Shown here: positions 35,357 through 47,561 of the stretch, one piece after another
How the letters are laid out: each line of letters starts with the position of its first letter
Position numbering within the stretch: the stretch's first letter is position 1
Assembly: GCA_033439765.1 (NCBI GenBank)
Contig: JAULSN010000003.1
Coordinates: 3,906,001 to 3,970,000 of the forward strand
From: Lasiosphaeria ovina
Taxonomy: Eukaryota; Ascomycota; Sordariomycetes; Sordariales; Lasiosphaeriaceae
DNA: 64,000 nt
Reading direction: 5' to 3'
Made by a program: the position numbers and the translations under genes
Notes under the pieces: model-generated
Databases searched by the model: none
What the model was told of the DNA's origin: nothing
Seen by the model: the letters and a program-made list of their open reading frames with translations, nothing else

Positions 35357-37755
35357 CACAACACAGGACGATGGCCAGAGAAGACACGCCTCCAGGCGGG
35401 ACTTCCACAAAAAAAAAGCAATCAACGAGGTAGTTGGAACGGCCAACGCAGTCAGACAGACGTAGGTAATTGCGGCCAGCTTATAGAGGGAGAGTACTGC
35501 AAAACGAGGTTATATCGGTGCAGTTGTCGCGTCCAAGTGTGCCCGTTGCGGTTGTAGTGTGGAGTGATTTGCCCGTTGCGATTGTACACGTGTAGAGCTA
35601 ATCGCCAGGAAAGAAGTTCGAAGCTTGACCAACGCGACACGACACGCCTAGCTTGACCTTGGGAGCCGGGGTTCACTAAAATTTAGGTACCTCGGCTCAC
35701 TAGCGCAATAGCGCGTAAAGGTACGGATACAAATGTAGCTTACGTTCGTTACCTTCATAAATCTATGAGCTAGCCCAATGGAGACGATACATTGAATAAA
35801 CCGAACAACTATGGTTTATCGAGTGCCCACCAGGTACCGCACACTCCGTTAGTCGCACCACCAACACCAACTCGACCACCGACCCGGGCGTTGGGTCTGC
35901 TCAAGATAGCGTTATGGTTTCTCGGGTGGGCTGTCCGTCCGAGGCGACGGGAGCTGGGTAAGCCCGGAAGGCACGAGTACCCGTGGACGGGTGTCAGATC
36001 CATCGAGATTCAAGTTTCAATCCAACTCATCCCATCTGAAGGAAATTGAATTGATCCGGACTCGCACGCACGCACCTGACCGAAGTGAACGCAAGCGCCA
36101 TTCTTGAGACTGAGGATTGCCTCAATTGGATGGGAGCGGACACTGGTCGGCACCTGCCATCCGCGTCGCACAGGGGGCGTAATTAAGGGACACCAGGTTC
36201 GCGCGTAGCACACCGCACTCACCCTATCTCGGCAGGTTCTCCACACGCCTTACCTTACCTATGAAAGGTAATAACCTGGAAACAGCCTCGCGACTTCCTT
36301 CCTTTGCCGTGCTTTGGCGGGATGTGTAATGATAACGGAGAAGCCACGGAAGTTACGATAGGAGATGAACGAGCAGCCCTGTGCCGGGTATGGTCATTCA
36401 GCTGCGCACTAGTAGGTTGCCGGCGACACTACACACACTAATAATAACTGGAAGGGGAGAGGAAAAGAGAGATCAATAAAAAAAGGGAAGGAAAAAAAGA
36501 TGGACAGGCAAGGCAAGCCCATCAGCCCAGACCTACTCGGTATCTAAACTTCGAGCTTGGCCAAGGAAGTTCGATTCCATTCTCGCAATGCACGTCTTGC
36601 CGATCATGGCAACAGCCCCTCATTGCTAACCCTGCCCGGTCAAGCAGGTGCGAGCACATCCGTCACACAATTTGAACTCTCTCTCGACATTGGGCCAGCT
36701 CTTCGGCCTCGCGGGAGACTTTCTCGGTACTCAGACCAGATGATGCACCACTTCCTAGTCAGCCCAGCTTGACTGGTATCACCGTTATGTTATCCTCGCC
36801 GGCTTCGTTCGCGCGGCCCACACGGCCAGCCCCCCCCCACCCGCTCGAGAGCCCAGCCGAGTCGATCCATCCCGTTCAGTGACTACGGGTGGTGTCTTGG
36901 ACTTGGTTACATGTCTCGTCCTTATTGGTCTTCGCGGCAGGCCTAGTCGAGTGCAGTGTGCGGTGGCTCGTTTATCGGTATTGGCGCCTGTGTTATTGGT
37001 TTTAATAGGATGCCGTCGACGGCTCCAACACCTGCCCGGCTTCATTTTGGCTTCTCCCACCCTACCTACCACTTACCTCCGTGCATGCAAAGCACAGCTT
37101 GGGCTGGAAGCCATGGGGCACGAGCCCCGCGAGGTCATCCATGGGTGTCTTACTGCCAGTCCCGAGAGGCGTAGGAATACCAGATTGACTTACGATGGCG
37201 CATGTGCTGGGCACACAGCAGCATCTTGTAATCACACATAGTCTCGGGAGTCGGCTTCGGCGTCTTCTTTTGTTTTGGTACGGAGTGTCTTCTGCGGGCT
37301 GTCGAGTTAACAAGCGAGCCCGGTGTCCATTGTCCCGGAACCCAACTTGTGCGCCAGGGGCGTCGTGAGGTGTTCATTCCACTGGCGTTCTGACAGTTGC
37401 CTGGTACTTCGGACACCTGCCATCATCACCGCTAGCAGCATGGCATCTACGAGCAAACTTCTGGCCGTCTTTGTTACAATATGAAACAGAAGCTGGTTGC
37501 CCGGGCCCTCGCTCTCTGTCTTGTTGGGTATATATACCTGCCGCCTCTCCAACTGTTCCTCCATGAATCCGTACTCTCCCACTCAAGCCCCTCTCCAGAG
37601 CAACAACAAAGACCTCACGTAGCCCCTGAACCTCTGACACACCAGAGGATTTGCCGCCAGCCAACACCGGGACCAATCCTCCCTCCTCGTGCCCTTTTTT
37701 CCACCCTGCAGAGGTGCCGCCCCCGTTGCCATTCCTGTCTTTACTCCTCGCAGCA
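35357..37755. other. Divergent intergenic region, SLM5 / PARG-like gene
   Basis: About 2.4 kb between two divergent starts. It contains the promoters of both genes; a CT-rich leader precedes the PARG-like start. Frames are below 140 codons and resemble nothing. Confidence 0.45.
37529..37536 (+). promoter_or_regulatory. Possible TATA box of the PARG-like gene
   Basis: TATATATA lies 220 bp upstream of the chosen ATG (37756) in GC-richer sequence. This is inference from position and sequence only. Confidence 0.35.
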
Positions 37756-38883
37756 ATGCCTTCAGGAAGCTCCCGGCCGTCCAAGCCCAAGCCTCAGGAG
37801 ATCGCCTCCGAGACCAAGAGGCGTTGGATTCCAACTATTAGGGACCAGTACGCGCACACGTGGAAGACGTACTCGTACATTTACCTTGACCCGCTGAGAC
37901 AGCTCAATTTTGTCGAGAAGCCGATCAATCTCTCGCCTCCCCAGTTCTGTGAGCACCGTTCTCCCCTCCCACACCCTGAATGCTGGTGGCGTCTGACACA
38001 TGTTCTTGGCCAGATATATACACGGGAGATCCGGTGGACACGGCATTGAACTGGGCAAAGACAATCAACTGCCAGATCCCCTTTATTTGCCCGGCCAACG
38101 ACAAGCGTCCCGGGGGAGACTGGGAGACGGGCGTTGCCGGCTATGAGGAACGATTGTGCCGGCGTAGCACCCTCTCCGCGACCATGGCAACTCCTGCACC
38201 CGATCAGGATGGGGCGCATTATCCCATCCCCGACAGCGGTGCTCTCGTGTCGAGCGATGTTGGTCCGTTCTCCTTCCTTTCCAATCGAGCTGTATAGTAT
38301 GACTTTCACCTGACACCTATTTGATCCAGTGGTTTTCCGCGGCCCTCACGACAAATATGACATGCTCCCATTTGACCAGTGGCAGGCACTCCCAGTCGTA
38401 TCAATGACTCCGGCGCGCCGGCCAAAGCTGACCCAGAATGGTACCAAGTACTCGTTCGCCAACGAACGGGCCATGGTCAGGGATAAGCTACGGGCTGCCC
38501 TTCGCATCTGTGTTTACAACGAGTATAGCAGCGTCGTGGTCGGCGACTTTGGCCTCGGCAGCTATCGCAATCCGCCTCTAGAGCTCGCCGAAATCTGGCG
38601 GGAAGTCATGCTCTACGATCCCGACCTCCGCGGGCGGCTTGCCTTTGTGGCCTTTGTGTTCGAAGACCCCAGTCAGAGCACTGCACAACTAATCCTGGAT
38701 GACCTCCAAAAGAAGGCAAAAGGAAAGCCCCCAGGAGCCTCGTCGAGCGCGAGCTCCTCGTCTACTGCTGTTGCTCCGACGGACTTTCAGATCTTCTCCC
38801 AAGTCTTTGACAACGAGGAGATCAAGAGGTTCCTCGGGCAGCCAGACGCGAGGTACGGTCTAAACAACCTCCTGGCCGAATAA
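37756..38883 (+). CDS. PARG-like macrodomain protein (TIGR02452/DUF2263 type)
   Basis: Exons 37756-37948, 38014-38262 and 38330-38883 join in frame to 331 residues (introns 65 and 67 nt). The family resembles microbial-type poly(ADP-ribose) glycohydrolases and related macrodomains, which hydrolyse ADP-ribose attached to proteins. The signature region reads RPGGDWETGVAGYEERLCRR (residues 96 on), with adjacent Glu109-Glu110 at the catalytic place. Canonical sequences have GGG, then Gln before the two Glu; here GGD and Tyr replace these. The third exon holds VVFRGPHDKYDMLPF, the TPARRPKL-type segment, and VVVGDFGLGSYRNPPLE, the usual phosphate-loop region followed by NPP. A Ser-rich linker precedes a C-terminal tail. 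No targeting signal is seen. Family assignment is confident; activity is uncertain because of the substitutions. Confidence 0.82.
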
Positions 38884-41800
38884 CTTATACCCTATTCACT
38901 TCTCCTGGGGCTGGGCGTCGGCATTCGCCCAAAACCTGCTACGGAATATGCCGTCATGGGCGCTTTCTTTGCCTTTTTTCCCTAAAAACATTTTCTGTTT
39001 CTTCCCGAGGCGTATATTCTATAGAGTCTTGGATTTCAGTCCTAAGGGTATATCGTGCACCAGGAGCCTTTCTGTTCAAATCGCTTATTCTTAAACTTTT
39101 TCTATATAGCCTGGCAGATTGGCTTGGCTACAAGAGAGGCTTGGATCTGGAGGTAGGGAGGAGGCGCTTTGGTTTTGGTAACCTTTGCCCATATCATAGT
39201 CACCTCTTTCTTCGACACCTTCCAGAAAGAGAGACGGACAAGCTGTGGGTTGTCCGTCTGTGAGTATCAATCATATCACACTGCACTCATCTCTTACACT
39301 TGAGCTCCCGTGTTCCAGACTGGCCCTCTCAAAAAAGCCATTCATTGTCAGCCACAGGAACACACATCGCCGAATTTCCTGAGGGTTCCAGACCCTTTTC
39401 TGCCGAACCCATGCTTGCAAAAACGTCACCCATGATCCGACATGGCGACTCAAAGGCCGTGGTTTCATCGAGAAGGCTTGGCTTTAGGGTGGCGGGCCGA
39501 GAATAATCGGCTACTGGGGGACCCCCCTGCCGATTCGGCCAGCACTGCAGACGTTCAAGACATCACGGTTCAGCTATTGGCTACCATCAACATGTGGCTG
39601 CAGAAGCGTCGTTGTGGTCTTTCACACGGCTGAGGCTGAGGCGACCCAACCACCAACACAGGCCAATTTGCTGCCCCACCGGCCCTTTGAGACGGCCGCC
39701 CTGCCCTTCCTCGCGCTGGTTCATCCGACGTTGGTGCGGTATGTACCATCTGGTTCCACATCGGACGAGTGCCGACCGCCAGTCAGCGCCAGACATTTCA
39801 AGCTGAATACAGTACGGATATCTCTCTTACTGTGGCGTCCGAAGAGTCTCTTGGTTTCGACCAGAACCAGTGATAGGCTCGCCCAGCCCTTTCCCGCACT
39901 TCACGAGCAATCCAGCCCCCAAATCAGACTGTCGGGCCATGGGCCATGGGCACTAACGGGACATGCACCCTGTGAGCACGAGGCTGCGGAGAGAAGAAAA
40001 GAAAAACAATGAGCGCCCGCCAATGAGTGGCGAGTGAAAAGCCGCACTGGGAGAAACATGCATACTTATATTTTGTTTTTCTTGACCACACCGGCCGCAC
40101 TTGTTTTGGCCTGGCTGGTGATTGGTTACGCGTACCGTCATTATCACGCCATGACTGCGTCGATTCGCACTTCCTGTTCAAGTCGGCAACGTTCGCATCC
40201 GTACTTGTCGGCGTGCTTGCGTTCGGTGGCGGCCCGGCTGTCGTTGCTTTTGCGGCAGGTGGGTAAGTTCCCATTCAGCTAGCCTGGTGAGCTGAATGGA
40301 GCGTACATGCATATCTGGATTTGCCCGGACGCGCTTCCGCGAGCTTCCCGTATGACAATCGAGGCAAAGTGAGAAAAAAAATAGGAGGGGAAGAGGCATC
40401 GCTAGGATTGGCAAATGCCATCCAACCCCCCGGCCCGGGGTCTCCCGTGCATGCCAAAACCCTGGCTGGTTCTCTCTGGTATGCAAGATGAGGCTACTGT
40501 CCGAGCCGGATAATGCAACGGGGCGGGTCGGAGCAGGCCAGCGACAGACTAGCTATGCAGGCCATGGAAAGGGGGGGGGGGAGGAAGGGAAGCAAACTTT
40601 ACCGCATGACATGGAAGCACAAGACAGCGATATCTTGCCAAATTGGTATGCATGTACATACGAAGTACCTTCCTCCTCTCCTTCTTTGCTTATTTTCAGA
40701 TGGTTCCAATGAGCGAAACCGGGGAACCAACCCACCCCCCGGAGTCGTTGAAGGCGAACCCAAGAGTTGGAAACTAGACGCTCGACGGCCTCATTGCGGC
40801 CTCGATAGTCCCTCCGTATGCCGTACCTACCCCATTCATTCGGAGGTCCCGCTCTGTTCCTCCCATGTCTGTCATGCTGCTTCTTGCCGCAGGCCATCGC
40901 GGGAATCCCCGTCCCCCGCCTTGTTGAGACGCTGACACCGCGCACAGTTAGTTGCGTCTTTTTCTCCGCAACGCTTGGCTGTGCTCGGCTGCCGACTTAG
41001 CAAATTGGCTCAGAAAGTGACTCGACTTGCTGATCGGTCGAGCCGCCCGCAAAAAGATCGCCGACCACGACCCTCTCTGCCTCATACGTATACCTGCTGA
41101 TCACCTCCCACTCTCCCCACGCACCCATGTCCTTGTTTGTCTGTTGTGCATTGTCCCACTAAAACAGAGATACAGTAGCACAGTATCATGACCACCCCAC
41201 CACCACCGACAGGCCGGTCTCCCAGCAAGGGAGGGGACACAAGATTTGAGATCAAGTCCCACAGATCGAGGACTAGCGTGTATTACGCTAGCCAGGCCAG
41301 GTTGATAACTGACAGACAGCTACACAAGCCACGCGCACGGTAGGACACAATCTCTCCCTAGAGACACACACACGTCAGATAGAACGAGCATAGAAAACAT
41401 AAAAACATCCAGCCCATGTTTTGGTATCAGCTGGCCATGCCGAAGTTCGAGACTGCTGCCATGCCCGGATATATAGAGCGCAGGTTCGTCTCCTCACGCC
41501 TTAGTTACTTCCCTTGGAGGAGAGGAAAAGAACGGAGCTCTCAGACTTATGTATGTGTGTGTGTCTGTGAAGCAACCCGACAAACATGCCCCATCCCCAG
41601 CCGGCTTCCCCTCTTCCGGTCCCCGTCAAGAAACAGCCACATGCATAGTTGCCCCGTAATTAGCCGAACTGTTATTTTTTTGCGACGAACGAGTTAAAGG
41701 AGAAAGTATGCCATGATAGTCCGTAATGCTGCCATCATAGCCAATGTTGGACGCTTGTCTCTGTCTGTTCTTTCCCATACCCGCGGCATACGGCTGTGAA

Positions 41801-43421
41801 CTGGCACCGGATATATAGTGTGTGATGTATATCAACTTGACTGATCCACACACTTTCTCTGCACAGTGTATTAGCGTACCGGAAGGGGCGAGCAAGTGTG
41901 CGAACGAGCGATCGTGTGTACGTGTGCACGCGCGTGTGCTTAGAGAGAGCTGGAGTTGGCCTGCTCCCGCTTGTATGGTTTGTACGCACGTAGTGATGTG
42001 TAGCACATACAATACATGCACACAACAATAGGGCAGATAAGGTAGTAGGTGGTAGCAAATGTAGCTTGCGAGCCATGCATGCGGGGGGTCGTGCGAGTGT
42101 GTGTGGGAACTTCCACTCGCTTGCCATAGCAATAAACGGGGTTAGCTCTGTCTCTCGGCGTCCACTCGCTCCGGCAAACAACAAGCACAGCCCGAGACAA
42201 ATAAGAAGTCGGCGAGAAAGGTGCATTTGTGGACCTTGCTGCTCGTCTCCCTCGATGGAAGATGGTGTGTAAAGCAATTAGTTCCAGACCGGGTTCAACG
42301 AAAGCCAGGACCGGCGGTGAGTGACCTTTCACAATGCGAAGAGAAGAAAGGACTAGATGCAGCACGTAGCCCCAACCCTGGTGGCACAGTTCATGTACTC
42401 CAAGACAACGGGAAGCTGGGATTCCCAGAACCTGTTTCCCGAGTCGACGGCACGCACCTGGGCGCCATACCACACACTAGTGGGTGTTTAGGGTATACCC
42501 AGGGTTGTATGAAGTCACTTTCAGAGTACCTGGACTCTGGAGTGGGGAGAAGGGAGGTGGGGCTAGGGGGGGGATGAACCAAAAGATGAGAAACAGGAAC
42601 AGTTGATCTGACCTGTTAGTTTCCCAGTTTCCTTTCAATTGTGCGATACGCCGCATGGAGGCGGAGCTCATTCTCACGAGCCGCCGAAGCCCACGTTAAA
42701 GATTCCAACAAAAGCAAAGGGTAAGGCAGCTGGCGGGTGCATATGGTCTCAGTCGGAACTGAGACAGACAGATACAAACCGCAACTCACCGACACGCACG
42801 AGAAAGAAAAGAAGAAAAAGAGGACGCCACCTCGAGGCTGCCCGGTTGCCTCACATATCAAGCAAAGTGAAGCAAGAAGAGCCGCTAGCAAAAGCTAAGT
42901 GGAGAGAAGGGAAGAGAGAAGAGAAGAGAGAGAGAGAACAGAGAGAGAGAGAGCCAAAAGTGTATGCATGTCTCTGAACGAGAGCCTTGGTCTGATTGGC
43001 GGTCATCATGCGTACGCCACCTAAGTCACACACACCCCCAGATGGTCGAGCCTATAGAGACCTGAGATTTGACCGGTGAATGGTACGCATGATAAAAGGC
43101 CTCTCCGAACTGCAAGGAGAAGCAGAGACAAGAGAAAGTGAGCGTTTTCGGTTTGTTGCGGAGAGGGAACAGGGCGCTGACCACGGAACTGCTAGCCGAC
43201 TTTGCGAGTCGAATGAAGCCCTCGGGATCACCGGTCGTCAGGCTCGGCTATTGACCGCTCGCAATTGCTGTACGTATAACGACTGACCTAGACAGAGAAG
43301 ATAACCCACAGCCCAGGCAGCAAGGCAGAGAGAGATGGGGGGACATCTTAGTCAAAGGAATAGGATATAACGACATCATTCAATTTGCACTAACTTGGCC
43401 GTCGGACCGGCAGATAAGATC
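38884..43421. other. 4.5-kb convergent intergenic region
   Basis: It lies between the 3' ends of the PARG-like gene and SEC24. The frames are short. One at 40027-40266 contains two hydrophobic stretches but no convincing start or relatives, and I do not call it. Simple repeats include a G run near 40569-40579 and a GA-rich purine tract at 42900-42950. Otherwise nothing is recognised. Confidence 0.45.
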
Positions 43422-46400
43422 CTACCAGTATGATGGCCTGAGGCCGGTGAATTGAGATAACGATGATACCGAATCGCTTGTCTCTTCCTTCTTCCGGTGG
43501 CCACCCAGCTTGAGCGTGTGTGTGGTTAGCCGATGGAAGGGCTCAAGAAAATACGTAGATCTGAATGGGGAGATGAGGAAGGAGTGGACAAAGACCACGA
43601 AGACGACGAAAGAGGGAGTTATCGTTGCTTACCTCCAATTGTACCGCCTTGTGAATATGCACTAGCCAGTCCACATACGACTGCGCCTCATTATTCCTGT
43701 CCTCAACCAGCATACGAGCAAATTCGTACTCGGCGCCGTCTATACCTTGCCTCGCTAGCTGTATCGTCAAGCCCTTGGAGCCGCGCATCGTCCTCAAGAA
43801 CTCAACAATGTTGCGCACCTGGGCGTTTAGGTGGGTTTGCAGAACAGGGAGGTTCGATGTGTAGGCATCAAGACTCTGCAGGCTAGTCTTGTCCTCCCCG
43901 AACAGGTCTGCAATCAGGTTGGGAGACGTCTGCGCATGGAACCACAAGAGGCACTGCTGGCCGTTGTCTACAAGATAGACACCACCCGGCTCCACCCGAC
44001 TGAAGGACGTCCGGATGGAAGGAGGCATTTTCAGATGGCCCGTCTTCTCATCCGGGAAGCCGTCCTCGGGCTCAAGGTTGTGGACGGGAATCATTCGCGG
44101 GTACAGGTAAAGACTCAGCTCAAGGGCACCCATTGACCTAATTAGCCGCAATTCGTGCACTCTCCGGTCCGTCGTCTCATTTCCACCCTTGAAAGCGCGG
44201 GACTTGATCATGGAGAGCATGTACATCGAGAATTCCTTGAGTCTTTCGGGCATCACGAGCTGCCCCGGGGGGTGAGACTGCGAGAGAAAGTTTCTGCGAT
44301 ATCCAGCAAGAACATCAATTGTCTTCTCCGTCAGACCGAGGCGAATGTCTTTTAGATTGCTTGACGTTGTTGAGAGTTTGGTGGCCGCTTCCTTGGCTAG
44401 GATGGTGTAAACCGCATCCTGGTCAATGAACTTAAGAGTGTCCTTGGCATTCTCACTGACGCCGGCAAGGACGTTGCAACACCTTACCCTGCGCTGACCA
44501 GAAGCCGTCGTATAAAGCAACGCAGCCTGAAAGTGGGCGTCAAGCTTCGAGTCGAGCTTTCCGTCGTAGCCAAAGGAAACAGCCAAGGCCTTATCTGCAT
44601 CAATGACCCCGATCTCGAGGTCTGCTCCAAAGGTGTGCTGAATGAAGTTGCCGTGATAGGCCGATACCTGCAGCCCGTTGGAGCATCTGACCTTCATCAG
44701 AGCCTGGTAACCGGTCTCGCGAGTAACGGCATGCTTGATCTCGAGAGACAATCGCGTGTTGTCCCGTGGGGCGATAAAGTTGGGATAGTAGAAGGTCTCT
44801 CCACCCGTAGTGGACGAAACATGGCCTGGCCCAAGTAAGTCAGCATACGGACAGAAACAAACAGGCGCATGTCACCAGGGTGGGTTACGACTTACCGACA
44901 GTGGCGATGTCAAGATAGCCCCCGGACGGCGCCGCCATGAAGAAGTCGACACCGGCACCGATGGAAACCATCTTTTCGGCTATTTTCCTCCATGCGGGGT
45001 GCTCAGTGGTGAACAGTTTCTTGTCGGGCTCTCCGCCGGGATGCTTGCCATCGTCTCGCATAAACAAGCGGCCAGGCCCCCAAGTAGACAGTGCAGAAAC
45101 CGAGCAGAAGATCTTGCCGCCGGTCTTCTCAAGGGCAGCGAAGGCCGAGTTAAGCGTGGAGAGGAGTGCCGGCTCGGGGTTCTTGATGTCGGAGAACATT
45201 TGCGGGAGTCGAGTCAGCAGGGCCGAGATGACGGCTTTGGCCTCGTATGGATCCACGAACAGGCCTTCACTGAGCGGAACAAATGGATCCTCAATGTCGG
45301 GCATAATCATCATCTGGGCCTGCTCGAGCGCCGGGCTCACGTTGTAGAAATGGACTTCCTTGTCGAAGGTGACGAACCCAACTTTTGCACCGGCGGGAAT
45401 TCTCCGCTTGGGCCCGCCGTCATCATCCTTCTCCTCGTCCTGAGCGCCGCCGTAGAGAGCGGCTAGAATACCCTCGCAAAAGGACTCCAGAAACCCCTTG
45501 TTGAAGGACTCCTGGGTGACATCAATCACGAAGAGGTAACGCATGCCGACCGGTTCCTTGGTCCAGTACTCTTTGGGCACCACGAACTCGACGGTTCCCC
45601 GTGTCAGCTCGGGCCGCTGGTCACGGTCGACGCGGACGCCTTGTGGGCTGGTAGCACAAAAATACTCGGGAGGGGTATCATTGGCGTAGTTGCAGAGATT
45701 GCAAACGAACTTGTTGCCGCCAGAACGAAACATCATAAACGGGTTTATGTAGGCCCTGCACCTGTGACACCTCGGAGGCCCGACATCGCCAAAGTCTAGA
45801 ACGGGAATCGCCAGCTCGCCGGCCTGAAGAGGCGCCAGAGGCTGTAGTAGCAGACCCAGAGGCAAGGCCGTGCTGCGCAGGCCCTCGGCCGTGGCGGGGA
45901 GGTTGCTGAGGGTGAGACGGGCAAACTTGGGCGAGGCATTGCCCGAGTCAATGGCGACAAACGAAACAGTGGCCGGAGGTGGCACGAGCCGCTCAAAGGT
46001 TGGATACACGTTGAAGAGAAAGTATTGCTGCACGGAGTCGCGGGATATGGGCACGCTGGGCATCTCGTCCGGGGACACCTTAGTCTGGCCCGACGCCGGA
46101 ACGACTGTGGGCGACGGCACCGCCTCCCCAAGGCCGCTCCTCGTGGCGAACTCGGCAGTTGAGGCAACGGGTGGGTTGAAGTACGGGTTCACGGGCGCCG
46201 GAAACTGGTTCATCTGGGGAGTTATGCCAGCCAGCGAAGGGTCCGCATTCAAGTAGGCCGTCACCGGGGTGCCTGCGGGGGGGATGCCATTGAACGGCTG
46301 TGATGAGCCTGCCGGGGCATCGACGGTATGGTATGCGTGGCGGTCCTTCTTCTTTCTCCTTGCCGTGCCCGTATAAGGGTCGGCGCCAAGCGATATGCCG

Positions 46401-46696
46401 CCCATCTGCGCGGCCAAGGCACTGTCGTCGGAAGACATGGAGGCGGCGTGCAGGTGCGGTTGTGGCTGTGGCTGACCTTGGAGGTAGTCGCCGTGGGCTT
46501 GAGGAGGCGCGTGGGTGCCGGCAAACTGCTGCTGCCCAGGGGGCGCATCGTTATAGGCGGCGGCTTGCTGCTGGTAAGGGTTTGTGGCGACTGGAGGCTG
46601 GAACTGGGGAGGAGCTGGCTGGGAGGTGCGGTTGGGGTTATTTGGGTCAACGTTTTCACCCCGGCCCATGGCGTGGTACATGGAGTAGTCTGCCAT
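43422..46696 (-). CDS. SEC24: COPII coat cargo adaptor SEC24
   Basis: SEC24 pairs with SEC23 and selects cargo at ER exit sites. Exons are 46696-44896, 44825-43633 and, inferred, 43508-43422, for about 1026 residues. The start at 46694-46696 (MADYSMYHAMGRGEN) is the first residue of the conserved Gln/Pro-rich N-terminal arm; the 65 codons upstream in frame are unlike the family. Domains in order are the disordered N-arm, beta-sandwich entry and a zinc finger with Cys310, Cys313, Cys332 and Cys335. The trunk (RYLFVIDVTQESFNKGFLES), helical domain and gelsolin-like domain (GGVYLVDNGQQCLLWFHAQT) follow. A strong donor GAG/GTAAGC after AVQLE shows that the second exon does not run to its apparent stop. 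A branch-like GCTAACC and an AAG acceptor lead to a 28-residue tail starting LGGHRKKEE. That last exon is the least certain part. Confidence 0.93.
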
Positions 46697-47561
46697 CTTG
46701 CTGCTGGCTTCGGTTCGCTGTTGTGACGGCTCTGCGGTCCCAGCTGCGCTTCTCGAAACGATTGGGGGGGGGGGGTGGGGTTGTTGAAAATCGAACGTCA
46801 CTGTTGGAAGGACAAGAGAGGGTCTGGTGCTTATTGTCTGTCTGTCATGCACAGCGGCCGATGCTCGCCAGAGTCGCCAGGAGACCGTCACCGAGGACTC
46901 TGTGCGTGTGGGTTGTTGTGGTTCATACCGAGAAACCCCCCAAGACTAGAAGCTCTGGGTTAGGTCTGCGTTGGGCAAAGTGGCCTCAATCGCCCCGTCT
47001 CGCAGCTATGGTGGGTTCGAGTTGCTTGCCGTCGCGGGTTGAGCTGTCCTTTTTTCGGCTCTCACGTTAACAACCTGGAAATAAGCTGCAGGGGTAACTG
47101 CTGTCCTCCCCAGCCTTGGCGCTGCACGGCACTGGACGATTTCGTTCCGGAATTTAACCAGACCTAGACCCACCCAACGGGAGACCTGAGCTCTGCCAGT
47201 GGCTACCGCCTTTTGAGCTTCAAGAGCCAGCGCGCATTGCTCTCTCTGTCGGCTGGTCGCGAGCCGCAACGCGAACCTTCAGTAAGTACCATATTTCGGC
47301 CCGCAAATGAACCCACCCTATCTACCACGGCATCCCACAACGAGAATTGACGACAGCTGCGGCCACTCTCGCCAAAAGATAGTCACAAACTCGGCACTAC
47401 TCAGACAGAACAACTTCTTGTGATTGCGCGCGGAATACACAGTGTCGTCTGCCCGTCTCTGCAGGATGCGCCAAGCCAGGTAGGGTCGTTGCGACGAACG
47501 AGAAGCAAAAATAATCGAGAGAGCCGAAAGAGTTGGAAGAAGCGAAAGCGAACCCACAGCC
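46697..47561. promoter_or_regulatory. Divergent promoter between SEC24 and CFT2
   Basis: An 865-bp interval between two divergent housekeeping starts, with no recognisable ORF. A G run lies at 46766-46775, inside the SEC24 leader. No TATA box is clear. Confidence 0.5.

Noticed and set aside
40027..40282. Possible small membrane protein (hydrophobic stretches in two overlapping frames)
   Set aside because: The hydrophobic parts are in different frames, no splice sites join them convincingly, and no known family comes to mind.
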